Assembly: GCA_016938395.1 (NCBI GenBank)
Contig: JAFGUS010000033.1
Location: forward strand, 1-45,799
Reading direction: 5' to 3'
DNA: 45,799 nt
From: Coriobacteriia bacterium
GTDB taxonomy: Bacteria > Actinomycetota > Coriobacteriia > Anaerosomatales > Anaerosomataceae
Shown: in pieces, positions 27,946 to 36,997 of the stretch
Position numbering within the stretch: position 1 is the stretch's first letter
Layout of the letters: every line of letters starts with the position of its first letter
Made by a program: the position numbers and the translations under genes
The notes under the pieces: generated by a model
What the model was told of the DNA's origin: nothing
The model's database searches: none
The model's input: only the letters and a program-made list of their open reading frames with translations

Positions 27946-27975
27946 ATGTTTCACGTAAAACACCCTGCCCCATGA
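27946..27975 (+). CDS. Nine-codon leader ORF overlapping parS, coupled to rsmG
   Basis: ATG at 27946 is preceded by GGAGGAG (27937-27943), the best ribosome binding site in this region, and encodes MFHVKHPAP then TGA. The TGA (27973-27975) overlaps the rsmG ATG (27972-27974). The first six residues are dictated by the parS sequence within it. The ORF is out of frame with rsmG, so it would act as a translational coupling leader rather than an N-terminal extension. Expression is inferred from the RBS and the overlap only. Confidence 0.55.
   Translation: MFHVKHPAP
27947..27962. promoter_or_regulatory. parS site 2
   Basis: TGTTTCACGTAAAACA matches the parS consensus at 15 of 16 positions (A for G at position 11). 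It lies 44 bp after the end of site 1 and inside the leader ORF. Confidence 0.85.
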
Positions 27976-28679
27976 CATCCATTGACACGGCAGCTATTCG
28001 CAACGCGGTGGCCGAAGTCGGTGTGATAATCGGCGACTCCGAAGCGACCGCCCTGCTCCAGCACATGGGTGCCGTCCGAGACGCGAATCGCCGATTCAAC
28101 CTTACACGGATCGAAGATCCCGGCGGGATGCTCCGATTGCACGTGGCGGACTCCCTCGCTTTTCTGCCGCACGTACCGGACCTTCAGGGTCCGATAGTTG
28201 ACCTCGGTTCCGGTGCCGGCTACCCGGGCATTCCGCTCGCCGTCGTCCTCAGAAGCCACATGATCTTGTGCGAGTCCACCCAGAAGAAGGCGCAGTTCCT
28301 GGAGAGTGTTGTGGAAGACCTGGCCCTCGATGCGGATGTGGTGCCGGAACGAGCGGAGGTTCTGGCTCAGCAGAGACCCCGGTTTGCGGGCACAGTAGTT
28401 GCGCGTGCTGTCAGTTCGCTCGGCGCGCTAGCGGAGCTGGCTGCACCGCTGCTACGGACAGGGGGTCTGCTCATTGCCCTGAAAGGCACGCCCCCGCCGG
28501 ACGAGCTCGCACGAGTGGCACGAATCGCGCCGCTGTGTGGCATGGCTCCGGTGATGGTGGAAGGATACCAGTTGCCGGGTGGAGAACAGCGGTCGGTGTA
28601 CGTGTACCAGAAGGAGTCAGAGCCGTCGGTTCCTTTGCCGCGGCGCCCCGGACTGGCACAAAGGCAGCCCCTTGCGTGA
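27972..28679 (+). CDS. rsmG: 16S rRNA (guanine-N7) methyltransferase RsmG
   Basis: The 235-residue enzyme methylates G527 of 16S rRNA (E. coli numbering) using SAM. Landmarks: NRRFNLTRIEDPGGMLRLHVADSL, the SAM loop VDLGSGAGYPGIPLAVV, and VVARAVSSLGALAELAAPLLRTGG with ALKG. ATG at 27972 has no direct Shine-Dalgarno sequence and depends on coupling to the leader ORF. The longer frame starting at 27909 lacks an RBS and runs through the inverted repeat. The gene is upstream of parAB, as in most actinobacteria. Confidence 0.95.
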   Translation: MTSIDTAAIRNAVAEVGVIIGDSEATALLQHMGAVRDANRRFNLTRIEDPGGMLRLHVADSLAFLPHVPDLQGPIVDLGSGAGYPGIPLAVVLRSHMILCESTQKKAQFLESVVEDLALDADVVPERAEVLAQQRPRFAGTVVARAVSSLGALAELAAPLLRTGGLLIALKGTPPPDELARVARIAPLCGMAPVMVEGYQLPGGEQRSVYVYQKESEPSVPLPRRPGLAQRQPLA

Positions 28680-28687
28680 GCGACGTG

Positions 28688-28716
28688 TTCCGCTGACGCC
28701 GGCGCTGACGTATACT
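28688..28716 (+). promoter_or_regulatory. Possible parAB promoter
   Basis: TATACT at 28711-28716 is a good -10. The -35 at 17-nt spacing is the poor TTCCGC (28688-28693). It sits in the 71-nt gap between rsmG and parA. Confidence 0.35.
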
Positions 28717-28750
28717 GTCGTCGAAACGAGGCTGGTCGAGAGGGGAGCCC

Positions 28751-29551
28751 GTGCAAGACGCATTGCAATCATCTGCCGGTGAGGGACGAGCAGCCTACGT
28801 CGTTGCCGTGGTCAACCAGAAGGGCGGCGTCGGCAAGAGCACGACGGCAGTGAATCTGGCGGCCACCCTGGGCGAGCAGGGTCGTCGAGTGCTGCTGGTG
28901 GATCTGGATCCGCAGGGTAACGCGACCTCCGGATACGGCCTGGACAAGAATCAACGCGAGGAGTGCATCTACAATGCACTTCTTGGAGACGTTCCCATCG
29001 AGCAGTTGGTCGAGCCGGTGATGGTCGAACACGTGTTCGTTATACCGTCGACGATTCAGCTCGCTGGAGCTGAAATCGAGCTGGTGTCCGCGTTCAGCCG
29101 TGAGACCAAGCTGAAACAGGTCCTGCAGCCGGTCATCAATGACTTCGATTTCATCATCATCGACTGTCCCCCTTCGCTGGGGCTGCTGACGATCAACGCC
29201 CTAACGGCATCGGCCGGAGTGCTGATTCCGGTTCAGTGCGAGTACTACGCGCTGGAGGGGCTCAGCAAGCTGTTGGAGAGCGTGCGTCTGGTGAAGACAC
29301 ACCTGAACCCCTCGCTCGAAGTCTTTGGCGTGCTCATGACCATGTTCGATCGTCGGACGAAGCTGTCACAGCAAGTTGTGGACGAGGTCCGCGACTTCTT
29401 CGAGGACAAAGTGTTCGAGACCCTGATTCCCCGCAGCGTCAGACTGTCCGAGGCGCCGAGCTTCGGACTGCCGGTCACGATCTACGATTCTGGCGGGCGC
29501 GGTGCGGAGGCCTACCGGCAATTGGCAAAGGAAGTGATTGCTCGTGTCTAA
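28751..29551 (+). CDS. parA: Chromosome partitioning ATPase ParA/Soj
   Basis: The 266-residue protein has the deviant Walker A KGGVGKST at 24-31, LLVDLDPQGNATSGYG after it, and DFIIIDCPPSLGLLTINAL as Walker B region. The short N-terminus without a helix-turn-helix is the chromosomal Soj type. ParA dimers on the nucleoid move ParB-parS complexes and, in some species, influence DnaA. GTG at 28751 has AGGGGAG upstream. The stop overlaps the parB start. Confidence 0.97.
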   Translation: MQDALQSSAGEGRAAYVVAVVNQKGGVGKSTTAVNLAATLGEQGRRVLLVDLDPQGNATSGYGLDKNQREECIYNALLGDVPIEQLVEPVMVEHVFVIPSTIQLAGAEIELVSAFSRETKLKQVLQPVINDFDFIIIDCPPSLGLLTINALTASAGVLIPVQCEYYALEGLSKLLESVRLVKTHLNPSLEVFGVLMTMFDRRTKLSQQVVDEVRDFFEDKVFETLIPRSVRLSEAPSFGLPVTIYDSGGRGAEAYRQLAKEVIARV

Positions 29552-30416
29552 GCGCGGTCTTGGAAAAGGCCTGTCGGCCCTGATTCCCAGTGCAGGGCAG
29601 GAGGTCGGCGGAGAAGTCCTTGAGCTTGGGCTGTCGAGCATCACCCCCAACCCGCATCAGCCGCGCACCGCGATGGATGAGGGCCAGATCGCCGAGCTTG
29701 CAGACTCCATCCGAAAAGTAGGTGTCCTGCAACCGGTGGTGGTTCGGCCGCATGGCGACGGTTACCAGATTATTGCAGGTGAGCGTCGATGGAGAGCTGC
29801 GAGAGCCGCCGGTTTGGAGAAGGTGCCCGTGCGGGTGATGATGTGCACGGAGACCGAAGCGCTCGCGCTCGCGCTTATCGAGAATCTGCAGCGCGAGGAC
29901 CTGAACCCCGTCGAGCAAGCCCGCGGATATCGCCGCCTGATCACTGAGTACAGCATGACGCAGGCTGAGCTCGCCGACCGGGTGTCCAAGTCGCGATCCG
30001 CTGTCACGAACACCCTGAGGCTTCTCGACCTCCCCGATGACATCCAGGAGCTCGTCTACTCCGGTGAGCTCTCGGCTGGGCACGCGCGCGCAATCCTCTC
30101 GATCCCTGACGACGACCGGCGGCACACCCTCGCGCGCAAGTGCGTTGACGAGGGGCTGTCGGTCCGCGAGGCGGAGAGTCTGGCCAAGCTGCTTGCTGCC
30201 GGCGCTTCCATACAGCCACGACGACCATTGACGCCGAAATCGTACAAGATCGTCGCCCGGAAGTTGCGCCGACTTCTATCCACGAACGTGCGGGTGCGAC
30301 AGACGGTCAAGAAGGGCAAGATAGAGATAGACTTCCACGACGAGGAAGACCTCGAGCGGATCGTCCGTCTGCTGACTGAGGGTGACCCCGCACCGCCGGA
30401 GAGGAGCGATGCATGA
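29544..30416 (+). CDS. parB: Chromosome partitioning protein ParB/Spo0J
   Basis: The 290-residue ParB starts SKRGLGKGLSALIP, the canonical ParA-contact segment. It has the CTP-binding ParB/Srx fold with GERRWRAARAAG and ENLQREDLNPVEQA, the helix-turn-helix MTQAELADRVSKSRSAVTNTLRLL that reads parS, GELSAGHARAILSI, and a C-terminal dimerisation domain. GTG at 29544 gives the conserved N-terminus; TTG at 29538 has better spacing from AAAGGAAG and would add two residues. Two parS sites lie upstream. The stop overlaps the next gene (ATGA). Confidence 0.97.
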   Translation: MSKRGLGKGLSALIPSAGQEVGGEVLELGLSSITPNPHQPRTAMDEGQIAELADSIRKVGVLQPVVVRPHGDGYQIIAGERRWRAARAAGLEKVPVRVMMCTETEALALALIENLQREDLNPVEQARGYRRLITEYSMTQAELADRVSKSRSAVTNTLRLLDLPDDIQELVYSGELSAGHARAILSIPDDDRRHTLARKCVDEGLSVREAESLAKLLAAGASIQPRRPLTPKSYKIVARKLRRLLSTNVRVRQTVKKGKIEIDFHDEEDLERIVRLLTEGDPAPPERSDA

Positions 30417-30715
30417 GGGACAAACGGTTGGAATATTTTGTCATCGGCATCCTTCTGGGTGGTGCTCTCGGAGTGATCGCGGGTCTGTTGTTCGCGCCCG
30501 GGAGCGGCTCGCACACTCGGCGCAGGCTAGCGGAAGAGGCAGAACGGGTGGCCGAGGCCGCTCGGCACGCAGCCGACCGAGCCGAGACCATCGCTGAGGC
30601 GATCGGTAACAGGATGGACCACTTCCTCGGCAGGGACGAGGAAGTGGCCTGGCGGAAGGTCCACGAAATCCGGGAGGGCGTGCAGCGCTACTCGCGCACC
30701 ATTGCATCCTCGTGA
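30413..30715 (+). CDS. YtxH-like small membrane protein
   Basis: The 100-residue protein has one N-terminal membrane helix (YFVIGILLGGALGVIAGLLFAPGSG) and an Ala/Glu/Arg-rich amphipathic helix with the pattern of YtxH/gas-vesicle-like proteins: LFAPGSG then RRRLAEEAERVAEAARHAADRAE. The function of the family is unclear, with stress links in Bacillus. It is coupled to parB by an ATGA overlap, so it is made with the partition proteins. Confidence 0.75.
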   Translation: MRDKRLEYFVIGILLGGALGVIAGLLFAPGSGSHTRRRLAEEAERVAEAARHAADRAETIAEAIGNRMDHFLGRDEEVAWRKVHEIREGVQRYSRTIASS

Positions 30716-30759
30716 TGTCGCACCCCTGCGTTACGCTTCGCGTGGGGTGATCGTCGACC

Positions 30760-33618
30760 ATGGCACTGCATGTGATCACGGGACCGTCCGGTTCCGGCAA
30801 GACGAGCGAGGCCTACGCGAGGCTGTTCGATGCCGCGCGGTCTGGCCTTCGCTGCGCGCTCCTCGTGCCCGCGGCACCCGATGTCACACGTGTCATGCGC
30901 GACCTGGCGGGCGCGGTGCCGATCGGCGTTCGCGCGGACACACTCGACGGCTTCCTGGACCGGCTATGGCGCTCGCTGGGTGACGGACGCCAGGTTGTGA
31001 CACCGGCCGAGCGCCTAACCCTTCTGGCAGAATCTGTCAGACAGGCGACGTTCGACGAACTCGGCGCGTCAGCCGACACGTCCGGATTCCTGGGGGTGAT
31101 CGGCCAACTCGCGACGTGGGCCGCTGCCTCCGACCGGCGTGCGTCCTCCTGGGGCCGAGCCACCGGACGCGCGGGGGAGCTCCTGAGGTGCGTCGAGAGC
31201 TACGAGCAGGCCCTGGCGGGCGCCGATCTGATCGAGCGCAACAAAGCTCACCGTAGCGCAGCGCTCCTTCTGTCTCGGACAGAGGTCCCCGATCTGACGG
31301 TGCTCGACGGGTTTGCCAGCTTCACCCCTGCGCAGGAGTTGTTCGTCAGGAAATGCGCGGAAGTCGCCGATGTGATGGTATGCCTCACCTACGACGAAGA
31401 CGTGCCGGGCACGCTATCGGCTGCACCGCTGGTCGAGCGCCTGACCGAATGCGGCAGCCACCAGTCTCTGCCGCTCCGCTCCGGCTCCGGCCCTGCCGAG
31501 CTCGACCGAATCCGCTCATCGTTCGGGGGCGGAGCGTCAGATAGAACAGCTGCGTGCGGCACCGTCGTGTTCTCAGAGGCCTGGGGCGAGGAGGCCGAGG
31601 CGGCCCGCATCGCAGCCGAGGTCCGCGAAGAGATGGACCGCGGCACCAGGCCGGGCTCCATAGCAGTCGTCTTCCGCGACCCCGCGCGGCACTTCGCGGC
31701 TCTGCTGAGCGCGCTCGGGGAGGCAGGCGTGCCGGCGGACTGGGACGTGCGCGTGCCCTATCTACGCACGGGCCTCGGCCGGGCGGTGGCGCTGATGCTG
31801 TCACCCGAGGTCGAGCGGGGACCACTGGCGACCGTCATGGACCTGCTCAGAACACCGTACAGCCCGGCGAGCGACTCGCTGCTCGACAGCGTGGATGCCC
31901 GTGCGCGACGTTCAGGCGGGGCCGATCGGCGCGAGGTGGAGCGCTGGTGCAGCGCGGAGCCGGGTGCTGCGGCGTTCCTGCGAGAGACGCGACGGGCCGT
32001 CTCGGGCGTTGCGGGCGAGGAAGCCGAGGAACGATGGCATCGTCTGGTCACAGGGATGCTCGGGCGCGCCTATCCGGACGAGAAGCCGGGAGGGCTGCGA
32101 CTTCTGATGGACGGTGCGGCTGCCCGCGTCACGCTGGACTGTGTGAGGAGTCTCGGGGTCTCGCGCTCGGGTACATCGACGGTCGCTGATCTCGAGAGGG
32201 CGCTGCGGGCCACGACGGTGGCGGTCGACACTCTCGGACACCCCGACCGCGTGCAGATCACCGGGGCCGATCGCATACGCTGTGGCACGTTCGCCTGCGT
32301 GATCGTCGGAGGGATGTCGGCGGGGGAGTTTCCGCGTGCGCTTCGCGGTGATGCGCTGCAGGCGCCCGGGATTCGCGCGGCTCTCGAGCGCGCTGGGATC
32401 GCGGTGCAGCCCGAGGGCGGGATCCAGCACGAGCGGCTTCTGTTCTACCAGGCGATCACCCGGGCCTCGCAGCGCCTGGTGCTCAGTCGCCAATCGCACG
32501 ACAACGATGGGAACCCGCGGCAGCCATCCATATTTTGGGAGGAGCTGCTTGACCTGTATCGGGATCCGACCACCTCGGCGTGGGTCGCGGGTGAGCCGGT
32601 CTTCCGTCGGCTGGGGCCGGACGGCCTGGCGCTGCATCCGCATGTCGCGCATACGGAACGAAGGGCCCGGCGTCAGGCGGCCGCCACGCACGCCGCCGAC
32701 AGCGGGCGGCCGGACTCGCGGCGGCTCGGCGCACCCGCCCGCGACTCGCTCGCCTCACGCGATGTGTTCAGCGCCAGCGAGGTGGAGACCTATCTTCAGT
32801 GTCCGTACCTCTGGTACGTCCAGCGCATCATCAGACCGCGCGACCTCGACGCCCGCGTGGACGTCGCAGCGGAGGGCATGTTCGGACACGAGGTCCTGCA
32901 GCGGTTCTACAGTGCGCTCATCACAGAGACGGGTGAGCCGCGGATCACGGTCGACGTGCTGGATAGGGCGGGCGAGATCCACGCAGTGGCCGTCCGGTCG
33001 GCCCTGGAACGCATGCGACCGACGTCGGCTGCTGAGACGGTCGCCGTACGGCGCATGATCGCGCGCACCTGGCAGGTGATCGAGACCGACGCGACCCTGT
33101 TGCCCGGCCTCGCACCCATCGCTTTCGAGTGGTCGTTCGGCAGTGACGACGACCCCGAGGACCTTGGCGGTTTCGCGCTCGCCGGGCGCATCGATCGCAT
33201 CGATGCGGATGAGCGCCGACTCGTCGTCATCGACTACAAGCGCACGGACCGCGGCAGCCGGTGGTCGTTCGTGAACTTCGCCGAGGAGGGTCTCGTGCAA
33301 CTGCCGCTCTACGCGCTCGTGGCGTCACGGCGACTGGGACTCTCGGTGGCAGGCGGACTCTACCGTTCCATCGGGCGGGACAAGCCCCGGGGCTTCATCG
33401 ACGACGCCCTCGCCGACAAGGCCCTCGTGAAGAACGACGCGGTCGACACCGCGGGCATGACATCGCTCATCGGGGACGCCCTGGAGCGCACCTCGCTCGC
33501 GGTCGAGGGGATGCGTGCGGGAGTCATCGACGCCCGGACCCCGACCGGCGGGTGTCCCGGGTACTGTCCGGCCCGTCGGATGTGCACCGAGTGGAGGCCC
33601 GGCCATGGCCGAGCTTGA
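30760..33618 (+). CDS. addB: AddB-like ATP-dependent nuclease subunit
   Basis: The 952-residue protein begins with Walker A GPSGSGKT (8-15) but lacks the later helicase motifs; VLDGFASFTPAQ replaces Walker B, as in AddB/RexB, so it is the inactive-motor scaffold that recognises Chi in relatives. The C-terminal RecB-type nuclease has GRIDRID and VIDYKR with D825 and K827. An iron-sulfur staple is formed by C681 (LQCPYLWY) and C932, C936, C942 at the end. It works with AddA to resect double-strand breaks. It starts 44 nt after the YtxH-like gene with a weak RBS, and ends overlapping addA by 14 nt. Confidence 0.88.
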   Translation: MALHVITGPSGSGKTSEAYARLFDAARSGLRCALLVPAAPDVTRVMRDLAGAVPIGVRADTLDGFLDRLWRSLGDGRQVVTPAERLTLLAESVRQATFDELGASADTSGFLGVIGQLATWAAASDRRASSWGRATGRAGELLRCVESYEQALAGADLIERNKAHRSAALLLSRTEVPDLTVLDGFASFTPAQELFVRKCAEVADVMVCLTYDEDVPGTLSAAPLVERLTECGSHQSLPLRSGSGPAELDRIRSSFGGGASDRTAACGTVVFSEAWGEEAEAARIAAEVREEMDRGTRPGSIAVVFRDPARHFAALLSALGEAGVPADWDVRVPYLRTGLGRAVALMLSPEVERGPLATVMDLLRTPYSPASDSLLDSVDARARRSGGADRREVERWCSAEPGAAAFLRETRRAVSGVAGEEAEERWHRLVTGMLGRAYPDEKPGGLRLLMDGAAARVTLDCVRSLGVSRSGTSTVADLERALRATTVAVDTLGHPDRVQITGADRIRCGTFACVIVGGMSAGEFPRALRGDALQAPGIRAALERAGIAVQPEGGIQHERLLFYQAITRASQRLVLSRQSHDNDGNPRQPSIFWEELLDLYRDPTTSAWVAGEPVFRRLGPDGLALHPHVAHTERRARRQAAATHAADSGRPDSRRLGAPARDSLASRDVFSASEVETYLQCPYLWYVQRIIRPRDLDARVDVAAEGMFGHEVLQRFYSALITETGEPRITVDVLDRAGEIHAVAVRSALERMRPTSAAETVAVRRMIARTWQVIETDATLLPGLAPIAFEWSFGSDDDPEDLGGFALAGRIDRIDADERRLVVIDYKRTDRGSRWSFVNFAEEGLVQLPLYALVASRRLGLSVAGGLYRSIGRDKPRGFIDDALADKALVKNDAVDTAGMTSLIGDALERTSLAVEGMRAGVIDARTPTGGCPGYCPARRMCTEWRPGHGRA

Positions 33619-36600
33619 TGTACGCCAGCAGGCAGCTGTGGATGCGGGGCCCACCGATCTGTTCATCAGCGCCGGGGCGGGATCCGGCAAGACGCGAGTA
33701 CTCACCGAGCGCTTCGTGCGTGCCGTGCTCGGCGTGCCCCCGTACGTCCGGTCGGCTTCTGACTCGCTGCTGACCATCACCTACACGGAGAAGGCGGCAG
33801 GCGAGCTCTCCGAGCGGATACGCACGACGCTGCTTGCTCGCGGCCACGCGGCAGAGGCCCGGGGAGTCGGCGACGCGTGGATCTCGACCATCCACGGCAT
33901 GTGTTCCCGAATCGTCCGGCGGTACGCATTTGCAGCCTGCATCGATCCCGGATTCACCGTTCTCGACGAGGTTGAAGCGACCGCGCTCGAGATGCGCGTT
34001 CTCGACGCGGTGGTTTCCGAGGCAACGGCGGCCGACCCCGAGGCACTCGCGCTGTTCGATGCGTTGGACTACGACACCGTCGTTCGAGCGGCCCGGCACA
34101 TCCGCGCGAGCGTGCGCGCCCTCGGCCTCGAAATCGACGACATCCTCCGGCTCACGGATGCTGACACCGCGGGCGTACTTGCGCGCACTCATGCGAGATT
34201 CACCGGACTGCACGAGGAGATTTCCGCTCTCGGCGAGAGTCCGGCCGTCGTCAAGAACGCCGAGCGAGCGCGAATCTCGGCGGAGGCCCTCGGCGCGGTA
34301 CTCAAGACCGGTCCGCCATACGACGCCACCGTGCTGGACTGCGGTACGCAGAAGCTCGGTTGGCGCAGGGACGGCCGCGTCGCCGGTCTGGACGCGCTCG
34401 TCGAGGAGGCGCGGGCTCTCGCTGACGAGGTCCATAACGCGGCTAATCAGATCCGGGCCGGCGTGCACGAGGAGGCGTTCCTTCGGCTGCTCGGCACGTA
34501 TGCCGATCGGTTCGAGGCAGCGAAGCGGGCACGTGGCGCCCTGGACTTCGAGGACCTGCAGGTGGTCACAGCGCGGTTGCTCGAAGCCCATCCGGAGATC
34601 GCGGCCGAGCTCCGCGCGGGTTTTCGCATGGTCATGATCGATGAGTTTCAGGACACCAACGCCCTGCAGCTCGGGATCATCAACCGTCTGTCACTCGGCA
34701 ATCTCTGCACGGTGGGGGACGAGAGCCAGTCGATCTACTCGTTCCGTCACGCTGATGTGGAGGTGTTCCGCGCCCGAGCCCGGGATGTGACCGAGCGCCA
34801 CGAGCTCGACACCAACTATCGCGTCGAGCCGTCGCTCCTGGCCAGCCTGGACGCGCTCTTCAGCCACCCGGCGCTTCTGGGCCCGGGCTCCATGGCGCTC
34901 AGACCGCCCGAGAGCGCGCCCGCGCGTGTTCCATGGCCATGCACGGAGCCGCGGCTACAGATGAGTTTCCTTGTGTCCGGAGCGGACACACGGGCCATGC
35001 CGCCTGCGGAGGCGGAGGCCGAGTGCATCGCCGATCACGTGACCGCGCTCGTCTCATCGGGTGTGGGGGCGGGCGACATCGCGGTCTTGCTCCGTGCGGT
35101 CCGGGGTGGTCGGGCCGCGGCGGTGGAGCGAGCACTCGCCGGGAGGGGGATCCCCGCGACGCTCTCGGCCGGCGGCGAGTTCTTCGACTGCCCCGAGGTC
35201 GGTGAGGCCCGAACGCTCCTCGCGGTCATCGACAACGTGCTCGATGACGCCGCGCTCGTCGCACTGCTCGCCGGCCGGTTCGTCGGACTCGGCGCCGATG
35301 CATTGTTCGCCCTCAGGACACGGGCGGACGCGCTGGCCGTCGACGCGGGGCAGACGCGCCCGCGCTCACACCTGTGGAACGCCGTGACCGACCCGCCTGC
35401 CGACCTCTGCGTTGCAGACAGGTCCACCCTCGCAAACCTTGCCTCGACGATCCATGACGCGCGTCGGCGTCGCGGCATGCGGCCGCTGGCGGAGACGTTG
35501 ATCGAGCCGTTGCTCGCGCTCGATGCGGACCTGACGCTCTTCGCGTCGGGTCCGGACGGGCCTCGTCGGTGGTCGAACATCCGCAAACTGGCGCGACTCG
35601 CCGAGGAGTACGAGTCGGCCACCGGCGGGGACGTCACCGGCTTCCTCGCGTACCTCGATGAACACGCGCTTTACTCGGCCGGCGAGGGAGAGGCGACGCT
35701 GGATACCGGACTCGGCGCGGTCCGCATCATGAGCATCCACGCCGCCAAAGGGCTCGAATTCCCCGCGGTCATCGTCGGAGGCCTGGGTCGCCCCCAGCCG
35801 CAGGACCCGATCCTCGTGGGACGGCGAGACGGCCGGCCCCTCCTGGGGATGAAGCTTCCGGTTGACGGTGGCAGCCGAGAGTCGACCACGGCGTGGAGTT
35901 CGGTAGCGGACGTGCTGGCCACCGCCGAGACAGCCGAGATGAAGCGGCTGCTGTACGTCGCGTTCACGCGCGCCGAGGAGTCGCTCGCTGTGGTGGCCTT
36001 GACCGATATCAGCAAGGAGGCCGACAACACGCCAGCCGGCCTGCTCCGGCAGGCGCTCGGGGTCGCCGCACCGGACGTGCTCGCCGATGGTGACCACCGC
36101 ATCGGTGGGGGCACGGTGCATATCCGGCTCGTGGAACCACGAGAGCCTGCCACTCGACCCGACGCGGGCTCCCCGTCTGGCGCTCCCCCGGCAGGACCTA
36201 CTGCAGCACCGGCCGTCGCCGCCGGTCCGCACATCGGGGCTGGATCGCTCTCGCTCGCGCCGCCACGCGTGTCGTACAGTGCGCTCGCGCTCTACGAGGG
36301 GTGCCCCTACCGCTTCTACCTCACCAACATCGTGCGCATACCGGAGGCCGCCTCATCGGGGGCCGAAGGCGTGTTCGCGCTCGGTAGCGCGCTGCACGCC
36401 GTTCTCGAACGGCTGACGTCGGTGGATGATGCCCCCGCGCCTCTCATCGAGCGTGCGGCTGCCGCAGCGGGACTCTCGGCGGCCCTCGTGCCCCGTCTCG
36501 AGCGGGCCGTGGCCGGCTACCTCGCCCTGCCGGTCGCCGCCGAGGTCTTCGCATGCGAACGCGTGGGCCGGGAAGTGCCGATAACGGTCCCGGTGGGCGG

Positions 36601-36997
36601 CACCGTGCTCGTCGGCGCGGTCGACCTCGTGGCCCAAACCGCCACAGGAGACATGCTCATCGTCGACTACAAGACGGGCGCCGACGCACTTGAGCTCGGT
36701 GCGGCGGAGGACCGCTACCGGCTTCAGGGCCGCTGCTACGCGCTCGCTGCGTTGTGTGCCGGTGCCCCGGCCGCCCGGGTGGTGTTCGCCGAAGTGGAAC
36801 GGGCCCGGCAGATCGAGTTCGTCTACTCCGTTGAAGACCGTCCGGCACTCGAACGCTTGATCGCCGAACCGGTCAACCGGATGTCGGCCGGAATGTACGA
36901 GCCGCGCGCGGCGTACGAGCGCGCGCTCTGCGAATCGTGCCCGGGCTTCCGCGGGCTGTGTCCGGTCACCCCGACCCGGCCCGATGCCGCTGAGTGA
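33605..36997 (+). CDS. addA: AddA-like UvrD-type helicase-nuclease
   Basis: The 1130-residue protein has the superfamily 1A helicase motifs: QQAAVDAGPTDLFISAGAGSGKT with Walker A at 23-30, TYTEKAAGELSERI, IDEFQDTN (D346, E347), VGDESQSIYSFRHAD, MSIHAAKGLEFPAVIV and LLYVAFTRAEESL. The C-terminal RecB-like nuclease has VDYKTG with D1021 and K1023. It also carries four cysteines in iron-staple positions (C900 in EGCPYRFYL; C1109, C1112, C1119), a feature normally noted in AddB. ATG at 33605 has GGAGG at 33592-33596; the longer frame is not needed. The 3' end overlaps rlmN convergently by 32 nt. Confidence 0.92.
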   Translation: MAELDVRQQAAVDAGPTDLFISAGAGSGKTRVLTERFVRAVLGVPPYVRSASDSLLTITYTEKAAGELSERIRTTLLARGHAAEARGVGDAWISTIHGMCSRIVRRYAFAACIDPGFTVLDEVEATALEMRVLDAVVSEATAADPEALALFDALDYDTVVRAARHIRASVRALGLEIDDILRLTDADTAGVLARTHARFTGLHEEISALGESPAVVKNAERARISAEALGAVLKTGPPYDATVLDCGTQKLGWRRDGRVAGLDALVEEARALADEVHNAANQIRAGVHEEAFLRLLGTYADRFEAAKRARGALDFEDLQVVTARLLEAHPEIAAELRAGFRMVMIDEFQDTNALQLGIINRLSLGNLCTVGDESQSIYSFRHADVEVFRARARDVTERHELDTNYRVEPSLLASLDALFSHPALLGPGSMALRPPESAPARVPWPCTEPRLQMSFLVSGADTRAMPPAEAEAECIADHVTALVSSGVGAGDIAVLLRAVRGGRAAAVERALAGRGIPATLSAGGEFFDCPEVGEARTLLAVIDNVLDDAALVALLAGRFVGLGADALFALRTRADALAVDAGQTRPRSHLWNAVTDPPADLCVADRSTLANLASTIHDARRRRGMRPLAETLIEPLLALDADLTLFASGPDGPRRWSNIRKLARLAEEYESATGGDVTGFLAYLDEHALYSAGEGEATLDTGLGAVRIMSIHAAKGLEFPAVIVGGLGRPQPQDPILVGRRDGRPLLGMKLPVDGGSRESTTAWSSVADVLATAETAEMKRLLYVAFTRAEESLAVVALTDISKEADNTPAGLLRQALGVAAPDVLADGDHRIGGGTVHIRLVEPREPATRPDAGSPSGAPPAGPTAAPAVAAGPHIGAGSLSLAPPRVSYSALALYEGCPYRFYLTNIVRIPEAASSGAEGVFALGSALHAVLERLTSVDDAPAPLIERAAAAAGLSAALVPRLERAVAGYLALPVAAEVFACERVGREVPITVPVGGTVLVGAVDLVAQTATGDMLIVDYKTGADALELGAAEDRYRLQGRCYALAALCAGAPAARVVFAEVERARQIEFVYSVEDRPALERLIAEPVNRMSAGMYEPRAAYERALCESCPGFRGLCPVTPTRPDAAE

